From: Pseudomonas lactucae
GTDB lineage: Bacteria > Pseudomonadota > Gammaproteobacteria > Pseudomonadales > Pseudomonadaceae
NCBI RefSeq assembly: GCF_016937615.1
Contig: NZ_JAFHKI010000050.1
Coordinates: forward strand, 1-62,591
Length of the DNA: 62,591 nt
Direction of reading: 5' to 3'
The translations under genes were made by a program, and so were the position numbers. Under the pieces are notes generated by a model. It saw only the letters and a list, made by a program, of their open reading frames with translations, ran no database searches and was not told the DNA's origin. This document shows, one piece after another, positions 45,614 through 53,972 of this stretch (positions are counted from its first letter, which is position 1; the number at the start of each line of letters is the position of its first letter).

Positions 45614-46342
45614 TTATTGACAGAATTCGTTCATTCGCGCGTAGAACGGCCGATGAAAGTCATACATACGTTGCAGTTCCGGCGCGCAGTCGAATGCACT
45701 GAAGTCAACAGACTGAGGCTGCGGCAACACAATGCGCTCACTGTTCTCCGCGGCCACGTGCCAACTTCTCCAGGTTTTCCATTGCGGCGGGCACTCGCGT
45801 TTCCACGTCATGGCGCGGGGCAGGAATTCGATCTGCAGGTAATCACACAACTTGCGAATAACGCGTTCCGGATCGGCGGCAAGGTCATCTGCATTGATCA
45901 CGTAAGGCACTTTGCCGGTGAGTTTGGTCACCACACAAAAGATCTCGTACAAGGCTTTATGCCCAATCGCCTGCAGGGGCATATCCGGGTGTATACGGTG
46001 ATGGGAAACAATGCTGCTGGCAGGCTCGCGAATAATAAAGATGTTGTCCTGTTGCGCCAGGAAGTCCACATCCACTTTCAACGCATCAAGGCAGTGATAG
46101 CACATGTCTTTATGAAAGACGTTGGCCTGTTCTTTGGCCTTTATAAGATGCTGCCTTATCCCTTGATAGGTGGTGGGCAAACTGTGATCCCACTCATCCG
46201 ACGGAATCGCCGAGTCCTCACGGAACGCCATATGCGCAAAAGGCTCGTGGAAGACCTCGAAGTCGCCGCGCTCGATAAACACCCGTTCCAGCACGGTGGA
46301 GCGCGAGCGTGGATGTGCCCATAAACCGATCATTCTGTTCAT
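45614..46342 (-). CDS. PAPS-dependent sulfotransferase
   Basis: The 242-residue protein has the 5'-phosphosulfate loop HPRSRSTVLER (10-20) and the 3'-phosphate motif REPASSIVSHH (about 105-115), both needed to bind PAPS. It transfers a sulfuryl group to a hydroxyl or amine. The neighbouring APS kinase would provide PAPS. Its ATG overlaps the upstream stop by four bases. The acceptor is unknown; there is no signal peptide, so sulfation is cytoplasmic and precedes export. Confidence 0.88.
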   Translation of the reverse strand: MNRMIGLWAHPRSRSTVLERVFIERGDFEVFHEPFAHMAFREDSAIPSDEWDHSLPTTYQGIRQHLIKAKEQANVFHKDMCYHCLDALKVDVDFLAQQDNIFIIREPASSIVSHHRIHPDMPLQAIGHKALYEIFCVVTKLTGKVPYVINADDLAADPERVIRKLCDYLQIEFLPRAMTWKRECPPQWKTWRSWHVAAENSERIVLPQPQSVDFSAFDCAPELQRMYDFHRPFYARMNEFCQ

Positions 46343-48276
46343 GCCAACACCCCGTATTCAGCGGCCAGAAGGGTGTTGGGCGCCATTTTGAGGGGCTTGG
46401 TCGCAGGGCAGAGTCGAACGCAGTAATCGGTCAGGCGACGGTAAGCGCTGTTGGCTTCATTGCAGGCATTGATAAACGCCTCATGGTTGCCGAAGTCGTA
46501 GGGCTCGATGCTGTCGACAAAGTACGCCTCGCAGAAGTAAGGAATCCGCATCAGCGTGGCTAAGATCGACGCTGGCACCGAAGCCGTCTCGTTGGCGGGA
46601 ACCACCGGTTTGCCGTGGCTTTCACGCTCGATCAGAAACTCCACTACATCGGGTGTAAGCGTGTAGCACGTTGCCGTCCGCCCGGTTTTCTCCAGGTGCC
46701 AGCAGGATTTGTTGCCACGCTCGTCGACGTCGATTTTTATGCTGGAAAGCAGCGTCTTGACCGGCACTTTCGAGGCGCCCACCAAGCTTTGTATCTGCTC
46801 GTAGATCAGTAATTCGGCCCAGCGCATCGCTTGCGGGCTCAGTGCCAGGCCGCGCTCCGCGGCCTGCAGCGAGAACTCGGGCTGACAGGAAAAACGCCCG
46901 ATCATGAAGGTGATGACATATTTGCAACGGCTCGTATCGATTCCCTTGTCGCGCGCGGTGGCCAGGCCTCGCTCTATCGCCTGGAGCCCGGCCTGGAATT
47001 GCGTGACGGTAAAGCAAAACGTGATGTTGACCGAGGTGCCTTGGGCGACCAGTTGCTCGACAGTCTCGAAGCCTTCCAGGCTGCCCGGCACTTTTACCAT
47101 CACATTCGCGGCCAGGCGCTGCAGCTCAAGGCCACGGGCCGTCATGCGCTCGCTACAACGCACGTCCCCAGGGTCGACCTGGGCGCAGATCCAGCCCTCG
47201 GCCTGGGCCGATTGAACCCATCGAGGCATGAGCGTCGCGGCGCCTTCGACGATGACTTCGTCATACAGTTTCTTGCGCAATTGAGCGGCCGACAGGCTGG
47301 CCAGGTTGAAACGCGAGGACCAGTAATCGCGCTTTTCCAGGATCACGGCAGCGACCAACCGTGGGTTGGTGGTGACGCTGGCAAACCCACCGGGCTGCGC
47401 AAAATCATCCGGCATCAATTGCTCAATATGGGCAACGGCCGCCGGATATTTTTCCAACAGGTATTTTTTATAGGGCGCGTATATAACAGGCGATGAATCC
47501 CACCACACTTCGCAAGCTCGATCATTATGTTTAAGCCGCTCTATGTAACCCAATGTACCCACCACGCCTGCTCCTTGAGTGAACTGATCAATGATGTTCA
47601 GTAGTTCATGCATAGCGGAAAACACACATGCGCCCGCGTCGGCCAATACATCGTGACGGTGCACCGGGCCAAACCCCAGAACTTTTATGCCGGCCGCAAC
47701 AGCGGCTTGAATACCCGTGACACTGTCTTCAACTACCAGGGCTTCATGCGGTTTAACGTTATATGCAGCACACGCCGTTAAAAATACCAACGGGTCAGGC
47801 TTCCAACGCCCCAACTCATAACAACTGAATATTCGCCCGTCGAAATAAGAGAACAAGCCGGTCAGCTGCAAACACTGCTCTATCTTGTTTCGTGGCGCGC
47901 TGGAGGCCACACAATACGGCACCTGCAGCCGCTGCAAGACATCAATGATTCCATCGGTGGCTTTCAACTCAAGTGTCAATGCTTCCAGCGCACGCGCACG
48001 AAACTCATCTTCAAACATACACTCCAGACACATATCCAATAACTGCTCGGCTTCGCGCAGACAGTCCGCAATCTTTCGCCCACGAAAGTGCTCAATAAAA
48101 TAAGCGCGGTCGAGTGCTTTGCTGGCAGGCACACGTGCATTAAGCAAGGAAATCAATACAGACAGGGTAATTTCTTCACTTTGGACTAATACACCATCAC
48201 AATCGAAGATAACCAACTTGGGCAACCGCGTTGCCCCCTGCCCTGGTAGTTCCCCTATAGCTGCCAATATAGACAT
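46339..48276 (-). CDS. HAD phosphatase-transaldolase fusion protein
   Basis: The 645-residue protein joins two enzyme domains. Residues about 18-230 are a HAD phosphatase of the beta-phosphoglucomutase-like branch, with FDCDGVL (D25, D27), SSAPRN, GRWKPDP (K159) and VVEDSVTG (D184). Residues about 240-640 are transaldolase-like, with VTTNPRL and the Schiff-base Lys in NVMVKVPGS (K395), then SVNITFCFT. The pairing suggests formation of a sugar phosphate by aldol transfer and removal of its phosphate in one polypeptide. It is the first gene of the operon. I know of no characterised enzyme with this layout. Confidence 0.88.
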   Translation of the reverse strand: MSILAAIGELPGQGATRLPKLVIFDCDGVLVQSEEITLSVLISLLNARVPASKALDRAYFIEHFRGRKIADCLREAEQLLDMCLECMFEDEFRARALEALTLELKATDGIIDVLQRLQVPYCVASSAPRNKIEQCLQLTGLFSYFDGRIFSCYELGRWKPDPLVFLTACAAYNVKPHEALVVEDSVTGIQAAVAAGIKVLGFGPVHRHDVLADAGACVFSAMHELLNIIDQFTQGAGVVGTLGYIERLKHNDRACEVWWDSSPVIYAPYKKYLLEKYPAAVAHIEQLMPDDFAQPGGFASVTTNPRLVAAVILEKRDYWSSRFNLASLSAAQLRKKLYDEVIVEGAATLMPRWVQSAQAEGWICAQVDPGDVRCSERMTARGLELQRLAANVMVKVPGSLEGFETVEQLVAQGTSVNITFCFTVTQFQAGLQAIERGLATARDKGIDTSRCKYVITFMIGRFSCQPEFSLQAAERGLALSPQAMRWAELLIYEQIQSLVGASKVPVKTLLSSIKIDVDERGNKSCWHLEKTGRTATCYTLTPDVVEFLIERESHGKPVVPANETASVPASILATLMRIPYFCEAYFVDSIEPYDFGNHEAFINACNEANSAYRRLTDYCVRLCPATKPLKMAPNTLLAAEYGVLA

Positions 48277-48283
48277 AGGCGTC

Positions 48284-48348
48284 TCTTATAGGTGACTCCG
48301 CGTGACTGCTGAACTACCAGCGGAGCGGGTTGATGTGTGCCTATAAGA
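48284..48348 (-). promoter_or_regulatory. nested dyad in the leader of the biosynthetic operon
   Basis: TCTTATAGG (48284-48292) and CCTATAAGA (48340-48348) are exact inverted repeats, with a nested CTCCGC/GCGGAG pair inside. The dyad ends eight bases before the start codon of the fusion gene and covers its ribosome-binding region, so it could control translation or bind a regulator. AT-rich sequence that could hold the promoter lies further upstream (about 48350-48470). No hrp box is present. Confidence 0.65.
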
Positions 48349-48530
48349 CACGGGGCAAAAAATCCTGTCAAATGCTTTTCAACGGTTTTTTAGTATCTTA
48401 TGGTTATTTTTTATAATTCTTTTATTCCTTTTATCGCCATGGTTGTAGTCGCGAATTTCACATGGGTGAACTTCTATTGCGCGCCATCAGTCAGCTGAGC
48501 TGAACTCACGAATTCAAGGTCAGGTGGGCA

Positions 48531-49331
48531 ATGCACATTTCGCTGGAGCAACAAGTGGCGCTGGTGACGGGTGCCAGTTCCGGAATCGGCGCTGGCGCGG
48601 CCAAAGCGCTGGCGCAAGCGGGCGCCGCGGTAGTGCTCAACTACAACAGCCAGGCCGCGCCGGCCCAGGACCTGGCGGCACACATCAACGCCAACGGCGG
48701 CAGGGCGATTGCTATTGGCGCCGACGTATCCAACGAGGCGGATGTAGAACGGCTGTTCGCCCAGACCCTGAATGCGTTTGGCCACCTGGACATCCTGGTG
48801 GCCAACTCCGGCATGCAAAAGGATGCGGCGCTGGTCGACATGACCCTGGACGACTGGAACAGCGTGATCGGCGTCAACCTCACCGGCCAGTTCCTGTGCG
48901 CCCGGGCGGCCGTGCGTATCTTCAATCGCCAGGGGATTCGTGACGGCGTGTCACGGGCCGCCGGCAAGATCATCCATATGAGCTCGGTGCACCAACTGAT
49001 CCCCTGGGCCGGGCATGTGAATTACGCGGCGTCAAAAGGCGGTGTGGAGATGCTGATGCGCACCCTCGCCCAGGAGGTCAGCGAGCACCGCATCCGTATC
49101 AACGGCATCGCGCCGGGGGCCATTCGCACGGCGATCAACCGCGCCGCCACCGAAGGCGCGGCCGAACAGGCATTGCTGAAGCTGATTCCCTATGGCCGCG
49201 TCGGTGACGTGGAGGACGTGGCCAACGCCGTGGTGTGGCTGGCCAGCGACGCCTCCGATTACGTCGTCGGCAGCACGCTGTTCATCGACGGCGGCATGAG
49301 CCTTTATCCGGAGTTTCGTGACAATGGTTGA
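48531..49331 (+). CDS. short-chain dehydrogenase, glucose 1-dehydrogenase-like
   Basis: The 266-residue SDR has TGASSGIG, NSGMQ in the NAG position, IIHMSSVHQ with the catalytic Ser, YAASKGG, and the C-terminal LFIDGGMSLYPEF typical of glucose 1-dehydrogenases. It is divergent from the biosynthetic operon and overlaps the GH15 gene downstream, so it belongs to a sugar-related unit instead. Confidence 0.9.
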   Translation: MHISLEQQVALVTGASSGIGAGAAKALAQAGAAVVLNYNSQAAPAQDLAAHINANGGRAIAIGADVSNEADVERLFAQTLNAFGHLDILVANSGMQKDAALVDMTLDDWNSVIGVNLTGQFLCARAAVRIFNRQGIRDGVSRAAGKIIHMSSVHQLIPWAGHVNYAASKGGVEMLMRTLAQEVSEHRIRINGIAPGAIRTAINRAATEGAAEQALLKLIPYGRVGDVEDVANAVVWLASDASDYVVGSTLFIDGGMSLYPEFRDNG

Positions 49332-51150
49332 TCTCAGGAACGAACCCCAAAGTGCCATTGACGCCCACGGCATCATCGGTGATATGCGCAGCGCGGCGCT
49401 GGTGAACGATAAAGGGAGCATCGACTTTTTTTGCTGGCCGGAATTCGACAGCCCATCGATCTTTTGCGCCCTATTGGACACCCCCGATGCCGGCACCTTC
49501 CAGCTCACTCCGGACCTGCCCAACGCGCGCCGCGAACAGATCTACCTGCCTGACACCAACGTGTTGCAAACCCGCTGGCTCAGCGACGAAGCCGTGGTGG
49601 AAATCACCGACCTGCTGACCATCAGCGAAGAAGTCGACGACCTGCCCTTGTTGATTCGCCGCGTGCGCGTGGTCAGCGGCACGGCCAACCTGCACCTGCG
49701 CTGCGCGGTACGGCATGACTATGCACGCACGCCGACCCACGCCGCCGTCGATAACGGCACGGTGACGTTCACCGCCCAGGGCCAACCCGGCTTGCGCCTG
49801 GCCGGCAGCCATGCGCTGCACATCGAAGACAATGCCGCCGTGGCCACCTTCACCCTGGCCCAGGATGAAGGCGCCGAGTTCGTACTCGGCGGCCAGGCGG
49901 ACGAACGCGTCGACAGCAGCTGTACCGACCTGGCGCTGGCCCACACCTTGAAGTTCTGGCGCGGCTGGATCGCCCAGTCGAACTACCGCGGGCGCTGGCG
50001 TGAAATGGTCAACCGTTCGGCCCTGGCGCTGAAGTTACTGACCTCGCGCAAACATGGCGCAATCATCGCCGCCGCCACCTTCGGCCTGCCGGAAACCCCC
50101 GCTGGCGAACGCAACTGGGATTACCGCTACACCTGGATCCGCGACGCGTCGTTCACCGTCTACGCCTTCATGCGCCTGGGCTTTGTCGAGGAGGCCAATG
50201 CCTATATGCGCTGGCTCAGAGGCCGGGTCAGTGACTGCTGCGGCCAACCGGTCAAAATCAATATCCTCTATGGCATCGACGGTCGGCAGGAGTTGCCCGA
50301 GACCCACCTGGACCACCTCGGCGGCCACGGCGACGCCAGGCCGGTGCGCATCGGCAATGAGGCGGTCGAGCAGATCCAGCTGGATATCTACGGCGAGTTG
50401 ATGGACGCGGTGTACCTGGTCAATAAGTACGGCGAGGCCATCTCCCACGAGGGCTGGGCACATGTGGTGGACGTGGTCGATCAGGTCTGCGGGATCTGGG
50501 ACAGCCAGGACGTGGGCATCTGGGAAATGCGCGGCGAGCAGCATCACTTCCTGCATTCGCGACTGATGTGCTGGGTGGCCCTGGACCGCGCGATCCGCCT
50601 GGCCTCCAAACGCTCGCTGCCGGCGCCCTTCGCCCGTTGGGACCAGACACGCCAGGCGATCTATGCCGACATCTGGAGCAACTTCTGGAACGAAGAACGC
50701 GGGCATTTCGTGCAGCACATCGGCAGCACCGCACTCGACGGTTCGATGCTGCTGATGCCGCTGGTGCGCTTCGTCGCGGCCACCGACCCACGCTGGCTGA
50801 GTACGCTGGAGGCTATTCAGAAAAGCCTGGTACGCGACGGCATGGTCTACCGTTACCGCAACGACGACAGCCGGATCGACGGCCTGCAAGGCACCGAAGG
50901 CGCGTTTGCCGCCTGCTCGTTCTGGTACGTCGAATGCCTGGCACGCGCTGGGCAGGTGGACAAAGCTCACCTGGAGTTCGAGCAACTGTTGCGCTATGCC
51001 AACCCTTTAGGGTTGTATGCCGAAGAGTTCGACAGCCAGGCGCGGCACCTGGGCAATACGCCGCAAGCGTTGAGCCATTTGGCGTTGATCAGTGCGGCGA
51101 CGTTTCTGGATCGCAAATTGAGTGGGGAGAAAACCGTGTGGCAACCCTGA
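49324..51150 (+). CDS. glycoside hydrolase family 15 protein (glucoamylase/trehalase-like)
   Basis: The 608-residue protein has an N-terminal beta-sandwich (IDAHGIIGDMRSAALV, SIDFFCWPEFDSPS) and a C-terminal (alpha/alpha)6 barrel with NWDYRYTWIRDASFT and GTEGAFAACSFWYVECL, which carry the catalytic Glu residues of GH15. It cleaves alpha-glucosidic bonds; trehalose or oligosaccharides are likely. The start is uncertain: GTG at 49318 is four bases after GGAG, while ATG at 49324 is ten bases after it. It overlaps the SDR gene by eight bases. Confidence 0.9.
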   Translation: MVDLRNEPQSAIDAHGIIGDMRSAALVNDKGSIDFFCWPEFDSPSIFCALLDTPDAGTFQLTPDLPNARREQIYLPDTNVLQTRWLSDEAVVEITDLLTISEEVDDLPLLIRRVRVVSGTANLHLRCAVRHDYARTPTHAAVDNGTVTFTAQGQPGLRLAGSHALHIEDNAAVATFTLAQDEGAEFVLGGQADERVDSSCTDLALAHTLKFWRGWIAQSNYRGRWREMVNRSALALKLLTSRKHGAIIAAATFGLPETPAGERNWDYRYTWIRDASFTVYAFMRLGFVEEANAYMRWLRGRVSDCCGQPVKINILYGIDGRQELPETHLDHLGGHGDARPVRIGNEAVEQIQLDIYGELMDAVYLVNKYGEAISHEGWAHVVDVVDQVCGIWDSQDVGIWEMRGEQHHFLHSRLMCWVALDRAIRLASKRSLPAPFARWDQTRQAIYADIWSNFWNEERGHFVQHIGSTALDGSMLLMPLVRFVAATDPRWLSTLEAIQKSLVRDGMVYRYRNDDSRIDGLQGTEGAFAACSFWYVECLARAGQVDKAHLEFEQLLRYANPLGLYAEEFDSQARHLGNTPQALSHLALISAATFLDRKLSGEKTVWQP

Positions 51151-52055
51151 GAAACGTACGAACCTCCATGCTCGACATCGCCTACGAAACCCATGGCCCC
51201 GCCGACGGTGAACCGGTGATTCTGCTGCATGGCTTTCCCTACGACCCTCGCGGCTACGACGCGATTGCGCCAGTGCTCGGCGAGCGCGGCTACCGCGTAC
51301 TGTTGCCCTACCTGCGCGGTTATGGGCCAACACGGTTTATCGATGACCGGGTGATGCGCTCCGGGCAACAGGCGGCGCTGGCCAAGGATTTGTTGGACTT
51401 CATGGATGAGCTGGCCATCGCGCAAGCGACGTTGGCCGGCTATGACTGGGGTGGGCGCGCCGCGTGTATCGTCGCCGCGCTATGGCCGGAACGCGTGCGC
51501 GGACTGGTGACCGGGGATGGCTACAACATCCAGAACATTGCCAAGTCGCTCAAGCCACGGCCGCCGGAGACGGAACATCGGTTGTGGTACCAGTATTACT
51601 TCCACACCCAGCGTGGCGTGGACGGTTTGACCACCAACCGTCGCGAACTGTGCAGGCTGCTGTGGTCGTTGTGGTCGCCCTCCTGGGCCGAGGGGCCGGG
51701 GCTGTATGAGCAGACCGCGCCGTCGTTCGACAACCCGGATTTTGTCGAGGTGGTGGTTCACTCCTATCGCCACCGTTTCATGTACGCGCCTGGCGATCCT
51801 GCGCTGGCGTTCATCGAAGAACAACTCGCCAGACAACCGCCGATTTCGGTGCCGAGCATTTCCTTGTGCGGTGCCGACGATGGTGTCGGCCCGCCGTCGC
51901 AAGAGGACGATGACCTGGCGCACTTCAGTGGTTTTTACCGGCGCCAGGTGCTGCCCGGCGTGGGCCACAATATGCCCCAGGAAGCGCCGCAAGCGACGCT
52001 TGATGCACTGCTGGAATTGCTCGCTTACGACACCGGCGAAAAGCGTTCGCGATAA
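51138..52055 (+). CDS. alpha/beta hydrolase
   Basis: The 305-residue protein is read from a GTG at 51138, eight bases after GGGGAG, inside the end of the GH15 gene; an ATG at 51168 is the alternative. The frame is open much further upstream but that is inside GH15. Features are LLHGFPYDPRGYD (oxyanion region), a nucleophile elbow GYDWGG with Asp instead of Ser, as in epoxide hydrolases and haloalkane dehalogenases, and a late GVGHNMPQE with the catalytic His. Its end overlaps the convergent regulator gene by 31 bases. Confidence 0.85.
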   Translation: MATLRNVRTSMLDIAYETHGPADGEPVILLHGFPYDPRGYDAIAPVLGERGYRVLLPYLRGYGPTRFIDDRVMRSGQQAALAKDLLDFMDELAIAQATLAGYDWGGRAACIVAALWPERVRGLVTGDGYNIQNIAKSLKPRPPETEHRLWYQYYFHTQRGVDGLTTNRRELCRLLWSLWSPSWAEGPGLYEQTAPSFDNPDFVEVVVHSYRHRFMYAPGDPALAFIEEQLARQPPISVPSISLCGADDGVGPPSQEDDDLAHFSGFYRRQVLPGVGHNMPQEAPQATLDALLELLAYDTGEKRSR

Positions 52056-52993
52056 GCCTGGGGCGTCACCGACAGCGCTCTGAGAAAGCTGCGGCGCAGG
52101 GTTTCTTCACAGCCAAAACCGCATTGCACAGCAATGCGCTTGATTGGCGTGTGGCTGTCGGCCAATTGTCGGCGCGCGGTTTCGACGCGGATCAGTTCGA
52201 CCGCGCGCGCCGGGGTCTGCCCGGTTTCGGCACGGTAATGGCGTACGAAGCTGCGCTCGCTCATGCCGGCCTGGGCGGCCAGCGTCGCGATGTTCAGCTC
52301 CAGGTTGAGGTTTTCGGCGATCCACGCGTGGAGTTCGGCGAAGCGGCTGTCGCTCTTTTGCAGGGACAGCGTGACGCTGAACTGCGACTGGCCGCCAGGA
52401 CGCTTGAGGAACACCACCAGGTGCCGCGCCACTTCCAGAGCCACGGCGCGACCGAGGTCTTCTTCCACCAGCGCCAGACACAGGTCGATGCCGGCGGTCA
52501 CACCGGCCGAGGTCCACACGCCGCCCTGCTGGATAAAGATAGGATTGGACTCCACCGTCAGCGCGGGAAACTTGCGCGCCAGTTCTTCGCAGCGCGTCCA
52601 GTGGGTAGCCACGCGGCAACCGTCAAGCATGCCGCTGGCGGCCAATAGAAACGCACCGGTGCACACTGACGTCATGCGCCGGGTGTACCGGGCTTTTTCG
52701 CGCACCCAGTCGACCAGGGCCAGGTCTTCGGCGGCTCCGTATACGCCCCAGCCACCGGCGATCACCAGGGTGTCACACGGCGCGTCGACGGCAGGCAGCG
52801 GCGCAGCCACCAGCGCCAGCCCGGCGGAGGTCATCACCGGTTCCGTCTGTGCCGCAATCACCGAGACGGCGTAAGGCAACGGCAAGCCGCGCTGGCGGGC
52901 CAGGTCGTTGGCTGAGGCGAAAACCTGCAACGGCCCGGTCACATCGAGCACCTGAGCATTATCGAAAGCGAGGACGTGGACGATTCTGGGCAT
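52025..52993 (-). CDS. GlxA-family AraC-type regulator with DJ-1/PfpI domain
   Basis: The 322-residue regulator joins a DJ-1/PfpI-like sensor domain (about 1-185, with MTSVCTGAFLLAASG) to two AraC helix-turn-helix motifs at the C-terminus (MSERSFVRHYRAETGQTP, then CGFGCEETLRRSFLRAL). It is divergent from a DJ-1/PfpI gene, which it may control; such pairs are common in pseudomonads. Confidence 0.92.
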   Translation of the reverse strand: MPRIVHVLAFDNAQVLDVTGPLQVFASANDLARQRGLPLPYAVSVIAAQTEPVMTSAGLALVAAPLPAVDAPCDTLVIAGGWGVYGAAEDLALVDWVREKARYTRRMTSVCTGAFLLAASGMLDGCRVATHWTRCEELARKFPALTVESNPIFIQQGGVWTSAGVTAGIDLCLALVEEDLGRAVALEVARHLVVFLKRPGGQSQFSVTLSLQKSDSRFAELHAWIAENLNLELNIATLAAQAGMSERSFVRHYRAETGQTPARAVELIRVETARRQLADSHTPIKRIAVQCGFGCEETLRRSFLRALSVTPQAYRERFSPVS

Positions 52994-53083
52994 GATTGGC
53001 GTAATTTGTGGGCTCTATGGCGTATTCGCCAAAGCCTAGGCCTCTAGAGTGAAGCCGTCCACCCCTTTATCGGAGCATCATCG

Positions 53084-53762
53084 ATGACCTTGCAGATCGG
53101 CTTTGTGTTGTTTCCCGGCATCCAGCAACTGGACCTGACCGGCCCCTATGACGTGCTCGGCTCTCTGCCGGATGTAAAGTTGCACCTGGTATGGAAAGAC
53201 CTCGCGCCGGTCACTTCCAGCACCGGGTTGGTGTTTACCCCGACCATGACCTATGCCGACTGCCGAACCTGGACGTGCTCTGCGTACCCGGCGGCTCCGG
53301 GGTCGGTGCGTTGATGGAAGACCCGCAGACCCTGGACTTCCTCAAGGCCCAGGCGCAGACCGTACGCTATGTGACCTCGGTGTGCACCGGCTCGTGGTGC
53401 TGGGCGCGGCGGGTTTGCTGCGCGGGCGCAAGGCAACCACTCACTGGGCCTACCACGACATGCTCGCCCCGCTTGGCGCCATCCCGGTGCAGGAGCGCGT
53501 GGTGCGCGACGGCAACCTGTTTACCGGTGGCGGCATCACCGCCGGGATCGACTTCGCGCTGGTGCTGGCGGCGGAGTTGTACAGTGAAGCGGCGGCGCAA
53601 TTGGTGCAGTTGCAGATCGAATATGCGCCGGCACCGCCGTTTGAGGCAGGCAGCCCGCAGACAGCGCCGGAGCAGGTAGTGGCAGAGGCGAAAAAGCGTG
53701 TGGTGGACTCGCGCAGGGTGCGGGGCGAGATCACGGCCCGGGCGGCGGCTCGGTTGGGGTGA
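53084..53762 (+). pseudogene. DJ-1/PfpI family protein, two single-base frameshifts
   Basis: The start MTLQIGFVLFPGIQQLDLTG and the end are clear, but the reading frame shifts twice. Adding one C near 53264 (TGCCGAA to TGCCCGAA) restores YADCPNLDVLCVPGGSG; adding one base near 53394 (TCGTGG) restores TSVCTGS followed by VLGAAGLLRGRKATTHW. Both repairs give 227 codons, the normal length for this cyclohexyl-isocyanide-hydratase-like group, with the nucleophile Cys in SVCTGS. It is either a real pseudogene or a product of sequencing errors. Confidence 0.85.
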
Positions 53763-53972
53763 CGTCGACTCCGGCGCCCGTTGAATACATCGAAGTGGTG
53801 AAGTAAGACGGCTGGCGGCTGCGTTATTGCGCAAATCACTGAACAGCGACACCCTGTCGACATTCAGAAAGTGTCGAATACGACTTGGCGTGCATCTCCC
53901 AATGATCGGTGTAGGGCGACTGCACCGTCTACATGACGGTCGCTGCCGTCCTTTCCACCAAGGAAATCATTG

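Noticed and set aside
48277..48530. HrpL control of the biosynthetic operon
   Set aside because: I searched the upstream region for the consensus on the minus strand and found no GGAACC with a spaced CCAC.
50568..51137. Upstream extension of the alpha/beta hydrolase frame
   Set aside because: It runs inside the GH15 gene in another frame and adds no hydrolase-like sequence; the fold begins after 51138.
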